Shown one piece after another: positions 6,103 through 12,730 of a stretch of DNA of 21,551 nucleotides. Origin of the DNA: Candidatus Tayloriibacteriota bacterium. GTDB lineage: Bacteria > Patescibacteriota > Minisyncoccia > Phycocordibacterales > GWA1-40-21. The DNA is taken from positions 1 to 21,551 of the forward strand of contig JAPLZG010000083.1 in assembly GCA_026395155.1 (NCBI GenBank), read 5' to 3'. How positions within the stretch are numbered: position 1 is the stretch's first letter; each line of letters starts with the position of its first letter. The translations under genes were made by a program, and so were the position numbers. The notes below the pieces were generated by a model. That model did no database searches. It saw nothing but the letters and a program-made list of their open reading frames with translations, and had not been told where the DNA came from.

Positions 6103-7704
6103 CTACTCTACGAAATGACTCTTCCTTATCATCTTTATCTCCTCTTCATTTTCTTCTTCCTTTTTTTTCTTTCCCTCCTCACCCATTTCTTTCAATTCCT
6201 TTTCTGGTAATTTAATAAGCTTAATTGATCTTTCACTCAAATATTCTTCTGTATTTAATTTTGGATTTTCCAAAACTTCTTCAAGAAGCGCGTGAAGAAC
6301 AAAACCAATTTTTGGCCCAGCTTTTTCTCCGGTAACTTCCATAAGTTTTACTCCATCCATTTTAAGCATACCAACAGAAATCGGATCCCTCACGGCTTCA
6401 TCTATCATCGCATGGTATTTTCTAAGTCTATAAGGACTTTCTTTCGGCCTCCCCATCCCGATTCTGTCACAACTTCTCACATTCATAAGATCCCAAATAT
6501 CTTCCTTCCCAACTTTTGCAACAATTCTTCGAACAGCAGACAAACTTATCTGCTCTGTATCAGCAAAAAACATATGCCACCTTACAAGCCTTGTTACTTT
6601 TTCAATAACTTTTTTAGGATATCTCAAATCTTGCAAAATCTTTTCTGTAATTCTTGCGCCTATTACTTCATGACCATAAAAAGTTGGTTTTACCTCGCCG
6701 TAGCTTTGAGCGGAGGCGGGCTTCGCTTCTCCAGTCCTTGCCTCGCCAGAGCTTCGAGCGACGGCGGGTCTTTTAGATTTTGGTTTCCCGATATCATGTA
6801 AAAGCACTGCAAGTCTAATTTCCAAATCCCATTTTTTATCTGCAGAATGTTGTAAAGCAATTAAAGAATGTTCCCAAACATCATATTTGTGAGCTCCTCC
6901 TTGTTTTACATCAATGGTTTTTTCTAGTTCTGGAATTATATATTTCAATAAATCATATTTTTTACAAGATTTAATCCCCTTCATCGGCTCATCCGACATT
7001 ATTATTTTAGAAAACTCATCGCGTATTCTCTCCTTTGCAATTTTTTCTAGAAGACTTCCCTGCTTCAATAGTGCGTCCTCTGTATTTTTGTCAATTTTGA
7101 AATCAATATTATTTGCAATTCTCACAGCACGCAAAATTCTAAGACCATCTTCTTGAAATCTTTCATGTGGATCACCAACAGTTTTTAAAATTTTATTTTT
7201 TAAATCTTCTTGACCATTATAAAAATCCTCAATCTCGCCTTTATAAAAATCTTTCTTGCTTGCCACGAGGTCAGCAGACTTTTCGTGGCTTCCCTCTCCG
7301 ATAATTTTTAGTGCAATAGCATTTATTGTAAAATCTCTTCTATGCAAATCATCATCAAGCTTTTCACTAAAAATAACACTATCCGGCCTTCTATTGTCAG
7401 AATATTCTGCTTCAAGTCTATAAGGTGTTATTTCGATAACCTTAAGAGTTTCATCTGTAACACTTTCATTTACAACACCAACTGTTCCATAATTATTTTC
7501 ATAAAAAGTCTTTGGAAAAATTTTAATTATATCTTCTGGCTTTGCATTTGTTGTTATATCCCAATCACTTGGTTTCCTTCCAATTAAAATATCCCGAACA
7601 CAACCCCCAACAAGATATGCCTCAAAACCAGCTTTTTTCAAAACTTCTGTCGCGTCTTTTATTTCTTTTGGTATCGGCCCAAATTCTTTTACTGCTTTTC
7701 TCAT
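6103..7704 (-). CDS. cca: CCA-adding tRNA nucleotidyltransferase with HD domain
   Basis: 533 aa. Adds or repairs the CCA end of tRNAs from CTP and ATP. LVGGCVRDIL (31-40) and the metal-binding DWD (47-49) define the class II nucleotidyltransferase head; RRDFTINAIA (122-131) and the RxxRA stretch follow; an HD domain with LLHDIGKP (301-308) and YGHE sits in the C-terminal half. Two stretches look inserted: residues 138-151 (SHEKSADLVAS), encoded by a palindrome, and about 312-340 (Ala/Gly/Ser/Glu-rich), encoded by repeat-like GC-rich DNA. The Lys/Glu-rich tail (about 508-524) is low complexity. It follows tRNA-Arg(TCG) by 44 nt on the same strand. All four tRNAs here lack encoded CCA, so the enzyme must add the full triplet. 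Confidence 0.95.
   Translation of the reverse strand: MRKAVKEFGPIPKEIKDATEVLKKAGFEAYLVGGCVRDILIGRKPSDWDITTNAKPEDIIKIFPKTFYENNYGTVGVVNESVTDETLKVIEITPYRLEAEYSDNRRPDSVIFSEKLDDDLHRRDFTINAIALKIIGEGSHEKSADLVASKKDFYKGEIEDFYNGQEDLKNKILKTVGDPHERFQEDGLRILRAVRIANNIDFKIDKNTEDALLKQGSLLEKIAKERIRDEFSKIIMSDEPMKGIKSCKKYDLLKYIIPELEKTIDVKQGGAHKYDVWEHSLIALQHSADKKWDLEIRLAVLLHDIGKPKSKRPAVARSSGEARTGEAKPASAQSYGEVKPTFYGHEVIGARITEKILQDLRYPKKVIEKVTRLVRWHMFFADTEQISLSAVRRIVAKVGKEDIWDLMNVRSCDRIGMGRPKESPYRLRKYHAMIDEAVRDPISVGMLKMDGVKLMEVTGEKAGPKIGFVLHALLEEVLENPKLNTEEYLSERSIKLIKLPEKELKEMGEEGKKKKEEENEEEIKMIRKSHFVE
6687..6771 (-). repeat. In-frame repeat-like insertion in cca
   Basis: GC-rich segment in an AT-rich gene, directly after the HD motif. 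It contains the repeated DNA words GCCGTAGCTTTGAGCGGAGG-like and GCCAGAGCTTCGAGCGACGG-like, encoding a segment with SSGEARTGEAKPASAQSYGE. A disordered surface loop is the likely product. Confidence 0.65.
7262..7289 (-). repeat. Palindromic in-frame insertion in cca
   Basis: GCCACGA (7262-7268) and TCGTGGC (7283-7289) flank a 14-nt centre. The element encodes SHEKSADLVA between the NAIALKI strand and GEIEDFYNGQEDL, where CCA enzymes normally have a short turn. Confidence 0.6.
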
Positions 7705-7748
7705 TTGTTTGATTTTATCAAATAATTACCTAAATATAAACTCACTTG

Positions 7749-7820
7749 TGCCCCCGGAAGGAATTGAACCTTCATCACTGGTTTCGAAGACCAATACTCT
7801 ATCCGTTAAGCTACAGGGGC
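7749..7820 (-). tRNA. tRNA-Arg (anticodon TCG)
   Basis: 72 nt. Acceptor GCCCCTG/CGGGGGC, anticodon loop CTTCGAA on a TTGGT/ACCAG stem, T-loop TTCAATT, discriminator A, no encoded CCA (CAA follows). Upstream of cca on the same strand. Confidence 0.95.
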
Positions 7821-7925
7821 AACAACATCATCATACGTTAAATTGACCTAAAATAAAAGTTATAATCATTTTGTTACCTATAATCGGACTTGCGTCTTAT
7901 ACTTAATTGATATATCATTATAAAT

Positions 7926-8609
7926 ATGAGAAAAGATAAACAACTAGCACTAAAATTAAGAAAAACTGGAAAAAGCTATAATGAAATAAAAATGGAGCTA
8001 AAAGTCCCCAAAAGTACACTATCGGACTGGTTTCGTGATCAAAAATGGTCAAACAAAATTGCGATAGATCTTAGAAAAAAGGCTGACATTGGCCATATAG
8101 TCAGGATTAAAGAACTAAATAAAATTAGAGGTGAAAATTTAGAGAGATTATATAAAGAGGCAGAAAAAGAAGCTATTGAAGATTATTCAGAGTTAAAAAA
8201 TCACCCTCTTTTTGTTGCAGGCCTTATGATTTACTGGGGTGAAGGAAATAAAGCATCTCCAAATCGCTGCGGAATAGCAAATACAGAGCCTGCTATGATA
8301 AAACTATTTATGTCGTTTTTATTTAACATTTGTTGTATTCCTAAAAACAAAGCTAAAGCATGGATACTACTATATCCTGATTTAAATGAAAAAAAATGTA
8401 AAGAGTACTGGATTCAAAATACCGGTTTGAGGTATGAAGATTTTAACAAAAGTATTATAATACAAGGTAGACACAAGACGAAAAGACTCAATTTTGGAGT
8501 TTGCAATTTTGGAGCAAGTAGTGCATACTTGAAGCACAAAATTTTAATTTGGATTAATCTTTTGTCTAAAGATCTTACAAAAGAAAATTATAAAGCGGGC
8601 ATAGTTTAG
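7926..8609 (+). CDS. HTH + LAGLIDADG-like protein overlapping a tRNA gene
   Basis: 227 aa. Residues 1-40 form a helix-turn-helix of the resolvase/sigma type (LALKLRKTGKSYNEIKMEL, then PKSTLSDWFR). A basic helical linker follows. LFVAGLMIYWGEGNK (95-109) resembles one LAGLIDADG motif with an acidic residue near its end, and a mixed alpha/beta region completes the protein. LAGLIDADG proteins are homing nucleases or regulators; only one motif is seen here, so a dimer would be needed. The stop codon lies 15 nt inside tRNA-Gly(GCC), so gene and tRNA share sequence and probably a transcript. No ribosome binding site; a possible TTGCGT/TATCAT promoter would give an almost leaderless message. Confidence 0.8.
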   Translation: MRKDKQLALKLRKTGKSYNEIKMELKVPKSTLSDWFRDQKWSNKIAIDLRKKADIGHIVRIKELNKIRGENLERLYKEAEKEAIEDYSELKNHPLFVAGLMIYWGEGNKASPNRCGIANTEPAMIKLFMSFLFNICCIPKNKAKAWILLYPDLNEKKCKEYWIQNTGLRYEDFNKSIIIQGRHKTKRLNFGVCNFGASSAYLKHKILIWINLLSKDLTKENYKAGIV

Positions 8610-8665
8610 TGGTAGGACGAGACATTGCCAATGTTTAGGTGGGAGTTCGATTCTCCCTGCCCGCA
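8595..8665 (+). tRNA. tRNA-Gly (anticodon GCC)
   Basis: 71 nt. Acceptor GCGGGCA/TGCCCGC, anticodon loop TTGCCAA, T-loop TTCGATT on GGGAG/CTCCC, discriminator A, no encoded CCA. The first 15 nt are also the last codons and stop of the preceding gene. The acceptor 3' strand is part of a long terminator-like hairpin. Confidence 0.95.
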
Positions 8666-8714
8666 CATATTAAAAAAATTCCCGGATGAGGGAATTTTTT
8701 TAATATGTGCGGGC
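8659..8714 (+). terminator. Terminator-like hairpin that includes the tRNA-Gly 3' end
   Basis: 25-bp perfect inverted repeat: 8659-8683 and 8690-8714 with a 6-nt loop. The left arm starts inside the acceptor strand (GCCCGC). The right arm carries T7 within it, which could act as the U-tract when only the inner AAAAAAATTCCC stem forms. Confidence 0.7.
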
Positions 8715-9207
8715 GAAAAATCAATTTCATTTATTTTTTTCTCAAAACCATCACCTAACCCTTCGAATATCTCAGGGCAAGCAACCAAAAGCTACCACCT
8801 ATCTTTAAGGACACTCTCCTTTTTAAAAAGACATACAACGACACAAAAATAATAAACCATAAATATACGACAATTTTTAAATCTTATAAAATAACATTAT
8901 TTCATCAAAACTGTGGATAACTATGTTTATATGTGAATTAAAGACAGTCTAATAGATTTCACATGAAATCAGACTTTTAATGGTCTTTTAACTAAAATAC
9001 GGCTAAAAATATGTTTTATACGTCTTTTATTACGCTGCCTTATGACTTGTCCAATACAAAGTATGTACTAAGAAACACTCTTCCTGTTTCAGATGAAACA
9101 TAGCCAAAATTAGAAAATTACTATTTTATCTGTCATTCCCGCCTCCTCTCGATGAAACTCGAGATAAATCGCGGGAATGAAAGAGTTATGATAGAATATA
9201 ATGAAAC
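8715..9207. other. Gap with DnaA box and first parS-like sites
   Basis: No gene. AT-rich, with a perfect DnaA box (8912-8920), parS-like sites at 8955-8970 and 9085-9100, and a REP-like palindrome (about 9132-9178: TGTCATTCCCGC, complement of GCGGGAATGA). The yraN -10 box is at the end. Confidence 0.6.
8912..8920 (-). promoter_or_regulatory. DnaA box (consensus)
   Basis: TGTGGATAA on the plus strand is TTATCCACA on the minus strand, the consensus DnaA site. It is the only perfect copy I found; a TTTTCCACA variant lies at 10156-10164. Confidence 0.5.
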
Positions 9208-9603
9208 ATGGCTTTAAAAACCCAAAAACAAGTGACCGGGACGTTAGGAGAAGATCTTGCCTGTAGGTTTCTGATGAAACATGGTTTTGAAATTGTTGAA
9301 AGAAACTACTGGCAAAAGTGTGGGGAAATAGACATAATAGCCAAAAACAAGGGTATTCTTCATTTTATTGAGGTAAAAAGTGTTTCGTGTGAAAACATTA
9401 ACAATGTTTCAGATAACGGGTATCGACCTGAAGATAACTTGCACTCCTGGAAATTAGAAAGATTAAAAAAGACAATTCAAGTATATTTAAACAATAAGTC
9501 TGTTTCATCTGAAACAGTTTGGAAATTTGATGTTATCACGGTTTATATTGATACAAATAACAAAGTTTCACGTGTAAACTTCCTAGAAAACATCATATTA
9601 TAG
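9208..9603 (+). CDS. yraN: UPF0102 / YraN-family nuclease-like protein
   Basis: 131 aa. LGEDLACRFLMKHGFEIVERNY at the N-terminus and GEIDIIAKNKGILHFIEVKS (about 49-68) are the family hallmarks; the E-x-D and E-V-K residues form the restriction-endonuclease-like fold's metal site. Cellular role unsettled, possibly processing of recombination intermediates. TATAAT (9197-9202) lies 5 nt before the ATG, so the message is probably leaderless. Four parS-like sites lie in the coding sequence, one at the SVSSETV codons and one at the KVSRVN codons; a DNA-level constraint may shape these non-motif regions. Confidence 0.92.
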   Translation: MALKTQKQVTGTLGEDLACRFLMKHGFEIVERNYWQKCGEIDIIAKNKGILHFIEVKSVSCENINNVSDNGYRPEDNLHSWKLERLKKTIQVYLNNKSVSSETVWKFDVITVYIDTNNKVSRVNFLENIIL

Positions 9604-9742
9604 CCAGTGAATAGGTTTTAGGTGCTAGTTTCTAGGTTTTAGTATCAAAAATCTATATTATAGGCCGTATTTTTATGTTTCACATGAAATCATCTGTATT
9701 CATCTCCTCCGAATAGTGTAGTACGAAGTACTTCCAATAAAT

Positions 9743-9830
9743 CCCATCCTTGGTTGAGGAGGGGTGGTGAGTCTGCGAACCGGGGTGGTGTGTTTGGAGG
9801 AGTACCGAGTCTTCGAGGGGAGGTGGTGTA
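9743..9830. repeat. G-rich dispersed repeat, copy A
   Basis: About 88 bp, related to 20454-20542. Shared core GGGGTGGTGAGTCTGCGAAC, then CGGGGYGGTGTGT and GAGGTGGTGT. It starts with a CC-ATCCTT/AGGAGGGG-type stem, conserved as pairing in both copies. Confidence 0.8.
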
Positions 9831-9974
9831 ATCTCCTCTATTCCAAACTTAAAGACAAAAAAACCATATCTTAAGCCAAATTTTATGTTTCATGTGAAAA
9901 AAAGTAGGCCACCCCACACCTTTTTATAAATATGCAACCCCAAATACCAAGATCATACGGACTCGTGCTTGTAT

Positions 9975-10019
9975 TATTCGTATCCATTCGTATCATTAGT
10001 ATAATTCGTATATTGGTAT
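9975..10019. repeat. ATTCGTAT dispersed repeat, copy 2 of 3
   Basis: Differs from copy 1 at one base (TATC versus TATT). It is bracketed by two copies of an approximately 34-bp direct repeat. Confidence 0.85.
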
Positions 10020-10163
10020 TATTCATTCGTTAACAACCCCAAACACCAAAGGTCATACGGACTCGTGCTTGGGAAAGCAGAAGGATGGACTATTCGTCCC
10101 CGCACTCGTCCTGGATTGGTGAGGGGTTAGGAAAATACAGTCGCTTCACTCGTTATTTTCCAC

Positions 10164-10202
10164 AAAAAAAACCGCCCTAACTCTGAGCAGAGCAGTGGGC
10201 GG
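10164..10202 (-). terminator. Strong minus-strand intrinsic terminator without an obvious gene
   Basis: On the minus strand CCGCCC...GGGCGG with an inner CTCT/AGAG hairpin, followed by T8. No convincing minus-strand gene lies upstream (10203-10600), so it may end an unidentified RNA, or it is a relic. Confidence 0.7.
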
Positions 10203-10608
10203 GTCGAAAAGCGACACCTCGTGAGTTTGCATCCCCTTAAAACATCTTACCGTTTTATAAAAAATGTTTGTAGGATAGATGTAAGGGAAGGAAAAAAGAT
10301 GTGAACATCACCAAGCGAACTTTTCAATTTCGAAGCGCGATCAACGCTTCAGAAAGAACATTCAACTAGATTGTCGAGGAGAACAAGAAACTTGAGTTGC
10401 ATGTCTAATTTCTTATTTGACTTTCCAATTGATCCTTAGTAATTAAAGGACATTCATTATATGACTACAAATAAGGATATTATTTCTAATAATTTTAGAA
10501 TTAAAATATTTTATTCAGTTAAAATTATTTACTTGCCATACATTTTAACAAATTTTGCTTTTTATTTTTAAAAAAATAAATTTAATTCATAAAAAAATAT
10601 CTTTGTGA

Positions 10609-10614
10609 TATAAT
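10609..10614 (+). promoter_or_regulatory. -10 box of the TrmB-family gene
   Basis: TATAAT, with start of transcription near 10621 and a leader of about 10 nt. The -35 is unclear in the AT-rich background. Confidence 0.5.
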
Positions 10615-10630
10615 AAAAAGTATAAAAGAT

Positions 10631-11377
10631 ATGTTTGAAAAATATTTAAAAGAAATTGGATTGAGTGAAAAAGAAGCAGAAGTTTATCTAGCACTTTTAC
10701 GAGGTGACAGTTTTTCAATATTAGAAATTTCTAAAAAAACAAAAATAAATCGAACAACAATTTATCCTGTAATAAAATCTTTATCTGAAAAAGGTTTAGT
10801 TAGTGAAACAACCACAAATACAAAAGTAAATTACCAAGCTGAATCTCCAGATAGATTAGAAACTTTTATAGAGAGACAAAAGATACTTCTCGAAGAGAAT
10901 TCAAAGAAAATGAAGGATATTATTCCTCAATTAAAAAGTACTCAAAGGGAAGTGGGGGAGAGACCTGTTGTGAAATATTTTGAAGGTAAAGAGGGAATAA
11001 TAAGCGTAAATGAAGATCTCTTTAGTAATCCAGTAGAGGGGGAAAAGGCTTATATGATATATTCTAAAGATCTTGTGAATGAGGTCTTTAAAAAAGATGA
11101 AACAGCCAAATTTAAAAATAACAGAATTAAAGAAAAAATAAAAGGAATATCAATATATAATTATAAAGATAATAGTATTCCGAGTGATGAAACTTCAACA
11201 AGACTAAAAATTGATGAAAACAAATACCCCATAAATTGCGATATATCAATATACAAGGATAAAATTAGAATAGCTACGTTGAAAAAAAATCTATCAGGAA
11301 TTTATATTCAGAGTACCGATCTAGCGGAGACTATGAAAAGTTTAATTAGACTGATTCATGATTTACTAGCTAAATAA
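10631..11377 (+). CDS. TrmB-family winged-helix transcription regulator
   Basis: 248 aa. N-terminal winged helix (about 1-75): LKEIGLSEKEAEVYLALLRG, then ILEISKKTKINRTTIYPVIKSL as the recognition helix and a wing ending NYQAESPDRLE, all typical of TrmB-type regulators. A helical linker (75-105) leads to a C-terminal effector domain (about 110-248) starting with VVKYFEGKEGI. The ligand cannot be told. It stands alone, with a hairpin 10 nt downstream shared with a minus-strand transcription unit. AT-rich codons and a short leader. Confidence 0.9.
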   Translation: MFEKYLKEIGLSEKEAEVYLALLRGDSFSILEISKKTKINRTTIYPVIKSLSEKGLVSETTTNTKVNYQAESPDRLETFIERQKILLEENSKKMKDIIPQLKSTQREVGERPVVKYFEGKEGIISVNEDLFSNPVEGEKAYMIYSKDLVNEVFKKDETAKFKNNRIKEKIKGISIYNYKDNSIPSDETSTRLKIDENKYPINCDISIYKDKIRIATLKKNLSGIYIQSTDLAETMKSLIRLIHDLLAK

Positions 11378-11379
11378 AT

Positions 11380-11519
11380 TAAAAGAGGGGCTCGGATGAA
11401 AATCATCCGAGCCCCTTGAGCCAAAAGGTCATTGAAATTAACACCTTTTGATACTAAGCTGTGTGTTTTAGTCTCACCTCCGAAGTTGGTTGTTGAAGAA
11501 CATAAAATACCCGACATCT
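11380..11519 (-). ncRNA. Candidate small RNA (about 140 nt) convergent with the TrmB gene
   Basis: A consensus promoter (11526-11553) and a terminator with U-tract (11387-11415) bound it. It has an internal hairpin, CAAAAGGT/ACCTTTTG (about 11422-11450 on the plus strand). Tiny frames exist: ATG at 11517, directly at the predicted start, stays open past the terminator, and a 9-codon frame starts nearby. I therefore favour a noncoding or leader-peptide RNA. Confidence 0.5.
11387..11415. terminator. Hairpin terminator between TrmB gene and minus-strand RNA
   Basis: Perfect 13-bp stem (GGGGCTCGGATGA and its complement) with a 3-nt loop. The U-tract (TCTTTTAATTT) is on the minus-strand side. It may also stop TrmB transcripts, though T-poor on that side. 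Confidence 0.75.
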
Positions 11520-11525
11520 GAAACA

Positions 11526-11553
11526 AGTATAGCAAATTAAAAATCTTTGTCAA
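11526..11553 (-). promoter_or_regulatory. Consensus promoter of the minus-strand small RNA
   Basis: TTGACA (11553-11548), 16-nt spacer, TATACT (11531-11526), read on the minus strand. Confidence 0.75.
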
Positions 11554-11802
11554 GCAATTTTGACAGTTTTATCTATTTTGTATCTATAAATGCTAAAATG
11601 TGCCCGATTTATATGGGTATTTTTGATATTAGCTAAAAAATAGGTGTTTTTGACCAAAAACACACTGAAATTAGTACAAAATGGTAAAAGTTTATGTCAA
11701 AATTTAATGTATTATGTTTATGCTCGTTGACATTATATACCATATTTAATCTTTATTCATAGCCATATTTTTTATATCTAAAAAAGAAAATGTCATTTTC
11801 AC

Positions 11803-11830
11803 TTGACAAAAACATGATTTCATATATACT
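11803..11830 (+). promoter_or_regulatory. Promoter of the hammerhead array
   Basis: TTGACA (11803-11808), 16-nt spacer, TATACT (11825-11830); start near 11837. It is the best plus-strand promoter before the array, and no terminator with a U-tract is seen until 14738, so one transcript of about 2.9 kb is plausible. 11554-11802 upstream is AT-rich with no gene. Confidence 0.75.
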
Positions 11831-11850
11831 GTCTTTAGAAAGTTAATTTT

Positions 11851-11914
11851 GATCCGTTTCCTTCTGAGTGCTTCCGCCTAGATAATATCGCGGACACTCA
11901 GAAGGGAACAGATC
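11851..11914 (+). ncRNA. Large 5' hairpin of the array transcript
   Basis: 15-bp stem 11856-11870 with 11895-11909 (one G-U), extended by GATC/GATC outside and CCGC/GCGG inside. It starts about 14 nt after the predicted transcription start, so it would protect the 5' end. It is not a hammerhead: there is no CUGAUGA or GAAA core. Confidence 0.65.
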
Positions 11915-12003
11915 AGTCTGAAGTTCATCGTCAGAAAAACTTTCCTAAGTTTATTAAATAGGAGGTAACATTCAGAACCAAATCTGAAAATGGGGATACC
12001 AAC

Positions 12004-12075
12004 ATGACATACTACGTCGTGAATGGTGTCGTCTTCATGAGCCATAAAGAGGCTCTTGAAGCGATGCGGGGTTAA
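12004..12075 (+). CDS. Small ORF, 23 aa, first gene of the array transcript
   Basis: MTYYVVNGVVFMSHKEALEAMRG: a beta-hairpin-like start followed by a short helix. GGGGAT 8 nt upstream is a weak ribosome binding site. A strong AGGAGG (11960-11965) is farther upstream, separated by a TTCAGA/TCTGAA hairpin that could bring it close. Compact, plausible peptide, but too short for certainty. Followed by 88-nt repeat copy 1 and hammerhead 1. Confidence 0.45.
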   Translation: MTYYVVNGVVFMSHKEALEAMRG

Positions 12076-12135
12076 ACTCCCCATTATCCGAGCAAACAGC
12101 TCGTTGCGACAAAATCCGGTCGCCTAAAAGCAGGT

Positions 12136-12223
12136 AAAAAGTTTTGTCACAGTTTTACTTTGAAAAAATGTGAGCCTAGAGGAAGCAGAGCCTCACCGAG
12201 ACGAAAGTTTCGGTTTCTGTCTC
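12136..12223 (+). repeat. 88-nt direct repeat, copy 1 (upstream of hammerhead 1)
   Basis: Identical by eye to 14081-14168. It includes GTGAG/CTCAC, the 7-bp hairpin CCGAGAC-GAAA-GTTTCGG with a GNRA tetraloop (12196-12213), and the 5' strand of stem III through the cleavage site. The two copies diverge 2 nt after the cleavage site. Confidence 0.95.
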
Positions 12224-12291
12224 CGACCCAGTCGGACTGATGAGTTTTCCATTACAATCTCTAGTGAGGTTGGTGGTATGACGAAACAGAG
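12214..12291 (+). ncRNA. Hammerhead ribozyme 1 (type III)
   Basis: Self-cleaving RNA. Stem III is open: TTTCTGT (12214-12220) pairs with ACAGAG after the GAAA. Predicted cleavage follows C12221. Stem I TCCGAC/GTCGGA (12222-12236) is closed by a CCA loop, core CTGATGA at 12237-12243. Stem II is long and bulged (12244-12282), then GAAA (12283-12286). All conserved core bases are present. It lies between the 23-aa and 66-aa genes. Confidence 0.93.
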
Positions 12292-12318
12292 TGTTCTTTA
12301 AAATTAAAAGGAAAAAAA

Positions 12319-12519
12319 GTGAGTACAAATAAAACTTTCACAATCGGGGAATTTGTTTTTATTTTAGTGGGTGTGGTTTTTTTGTTAATTGCAATCTACT
12401 ACACCACGGTAGCTTTTATTCACAAAGAGACGCCCCCGATTCAATCCAATATCGCGGAACTAATGGGGATCTTGAATCTCTTTACAGCTTTTATATTAAG
12501 GGCTGCACTCAAAAAATAA
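12319..12519 (+). CDS. Small membrane protein, 66 aa
   Basis: GTG start with AAAGGAAA upstream. Two hydrophobic segments: about 10-33 (FVFILVGVVFLLIAIYY) and about 47-61 (LMGILNLFTAFIL), with a short charged and proline-containing link (HKETPPIQ) and a basic tail. It could be a holin-like or small inner-membrane protein, but there is no family evidence. It is the gene carried by the first cleaved unit (12222-12579). Confidence 0.75.
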   Translation: MSTNKTFTIGEFVFILVGVVFLLIAIYYTTVAFIHKETPPIQSNIAELMGILNLFTAFILRAALKK

Positions 12520-12572
12520 CGTAAAGAAATGGGTACGTTTAAACCCCATTCAACCCGGATATGATATCTGGG

Positions 12573-12655
12573 TTCTGTCCTGAGATAGGTTTTCTCAGAT
12601 GATGAGTCCAAACCTAAATCAATTTTATTGATCGACAGAGAAGGACGAAACAGAA
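12573..12655 (+). ncRNA. Hammerhead ribozyme 2, variant core
   Basis: TTCTGTC (cleavage expected after C12579), stem I CTGAG/CTCAG (12580-12598), core ATGATGA instead of CTGATGA (12599-12605), stem II GTCC/GGAC with an inner ATCAA/TTGAT arm, then GAAA (12647-12650) and CAGAA. The C3 position, which pairs with G8, is A here, so activity may be lost or depend on a rearranged stem. An 8-bp hairpin (12552-12574) precedes it and shares two bases with stem III. Confidence 0.65.
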
Positions 12656-12730
12656 GTTCTTTGTAAAGACGTTCAGATAATCGTCTTTAAACAATCTGCG
12701 TAAAGCATGCGTTAATGCCTCGGAGAAAAC

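Larger units (their letters stand above)
8955..9901. promoter_or_regulatory. Cluster of eight parS-like palindromes
   Basis: Sites resembling the ParB-binding parS consensus TGTTTCACGTGAAACA start at 8955, 9085 (TGTTTCAGATGAAACA), 9266, 9381, 9501 (TGTTTCATCTGAAACA), 9564 (centre GTTTCACGTG), 9676 and 9886. By my count they match 11-14 of 16 positions. Four lie inside the yraN coding sequence. Spacing is irregular (about 60-210 bp). Such clusters are typical of the chromosomal centromere near the origin; no parA or parB gene is in the window. Confidence 0.6.
9604..10630. other. Kilobase without a convincing gene; repeats and a minus-strand terminator
   Basis: Contains two parS-like sites, G-rich repeat copy A (9743-9830), ATTCGTAT repeat copy 2 (9975-10019) flanked by a direct repeat (about 9940-9973 and 10035-10069, sharing TCATACGGACTCGTGCTTG), and a strong minus-strand terminator (10164-10202). 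10203-10430 has small stems (GAAGCG/CGCTTC, GATGT/ACATC) but no good frame. 10431-10600 is extremely AT-rich. Confidence 0.6.

Noticed and set aside
8606..8852. Open frames over the tRNA-Gly terminator hairpin
   Set aside because: They arise from the tRNA and the palindrome; no ribosome binding site and mirror-image peptides on both strands.
9266..9281. CTGATGAAAC as a hammerhead core in yraN
   Set aside because: No stem II or stem III partner; it is a parS-like palindrome inside a coding region.
11356..11553. 65-codon minus-strand frame
   Set aside because: It crosses a promoter and an intrinsic terminator, and its stop lies beyond the terminator; a short RNA explains the segment better.
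11851..11914. Sixth hammerhead at the start of the array transcript
   Set aside because: Strong hairpin, but no CUGAUGA, GAAA or cleavage motif in the right order.
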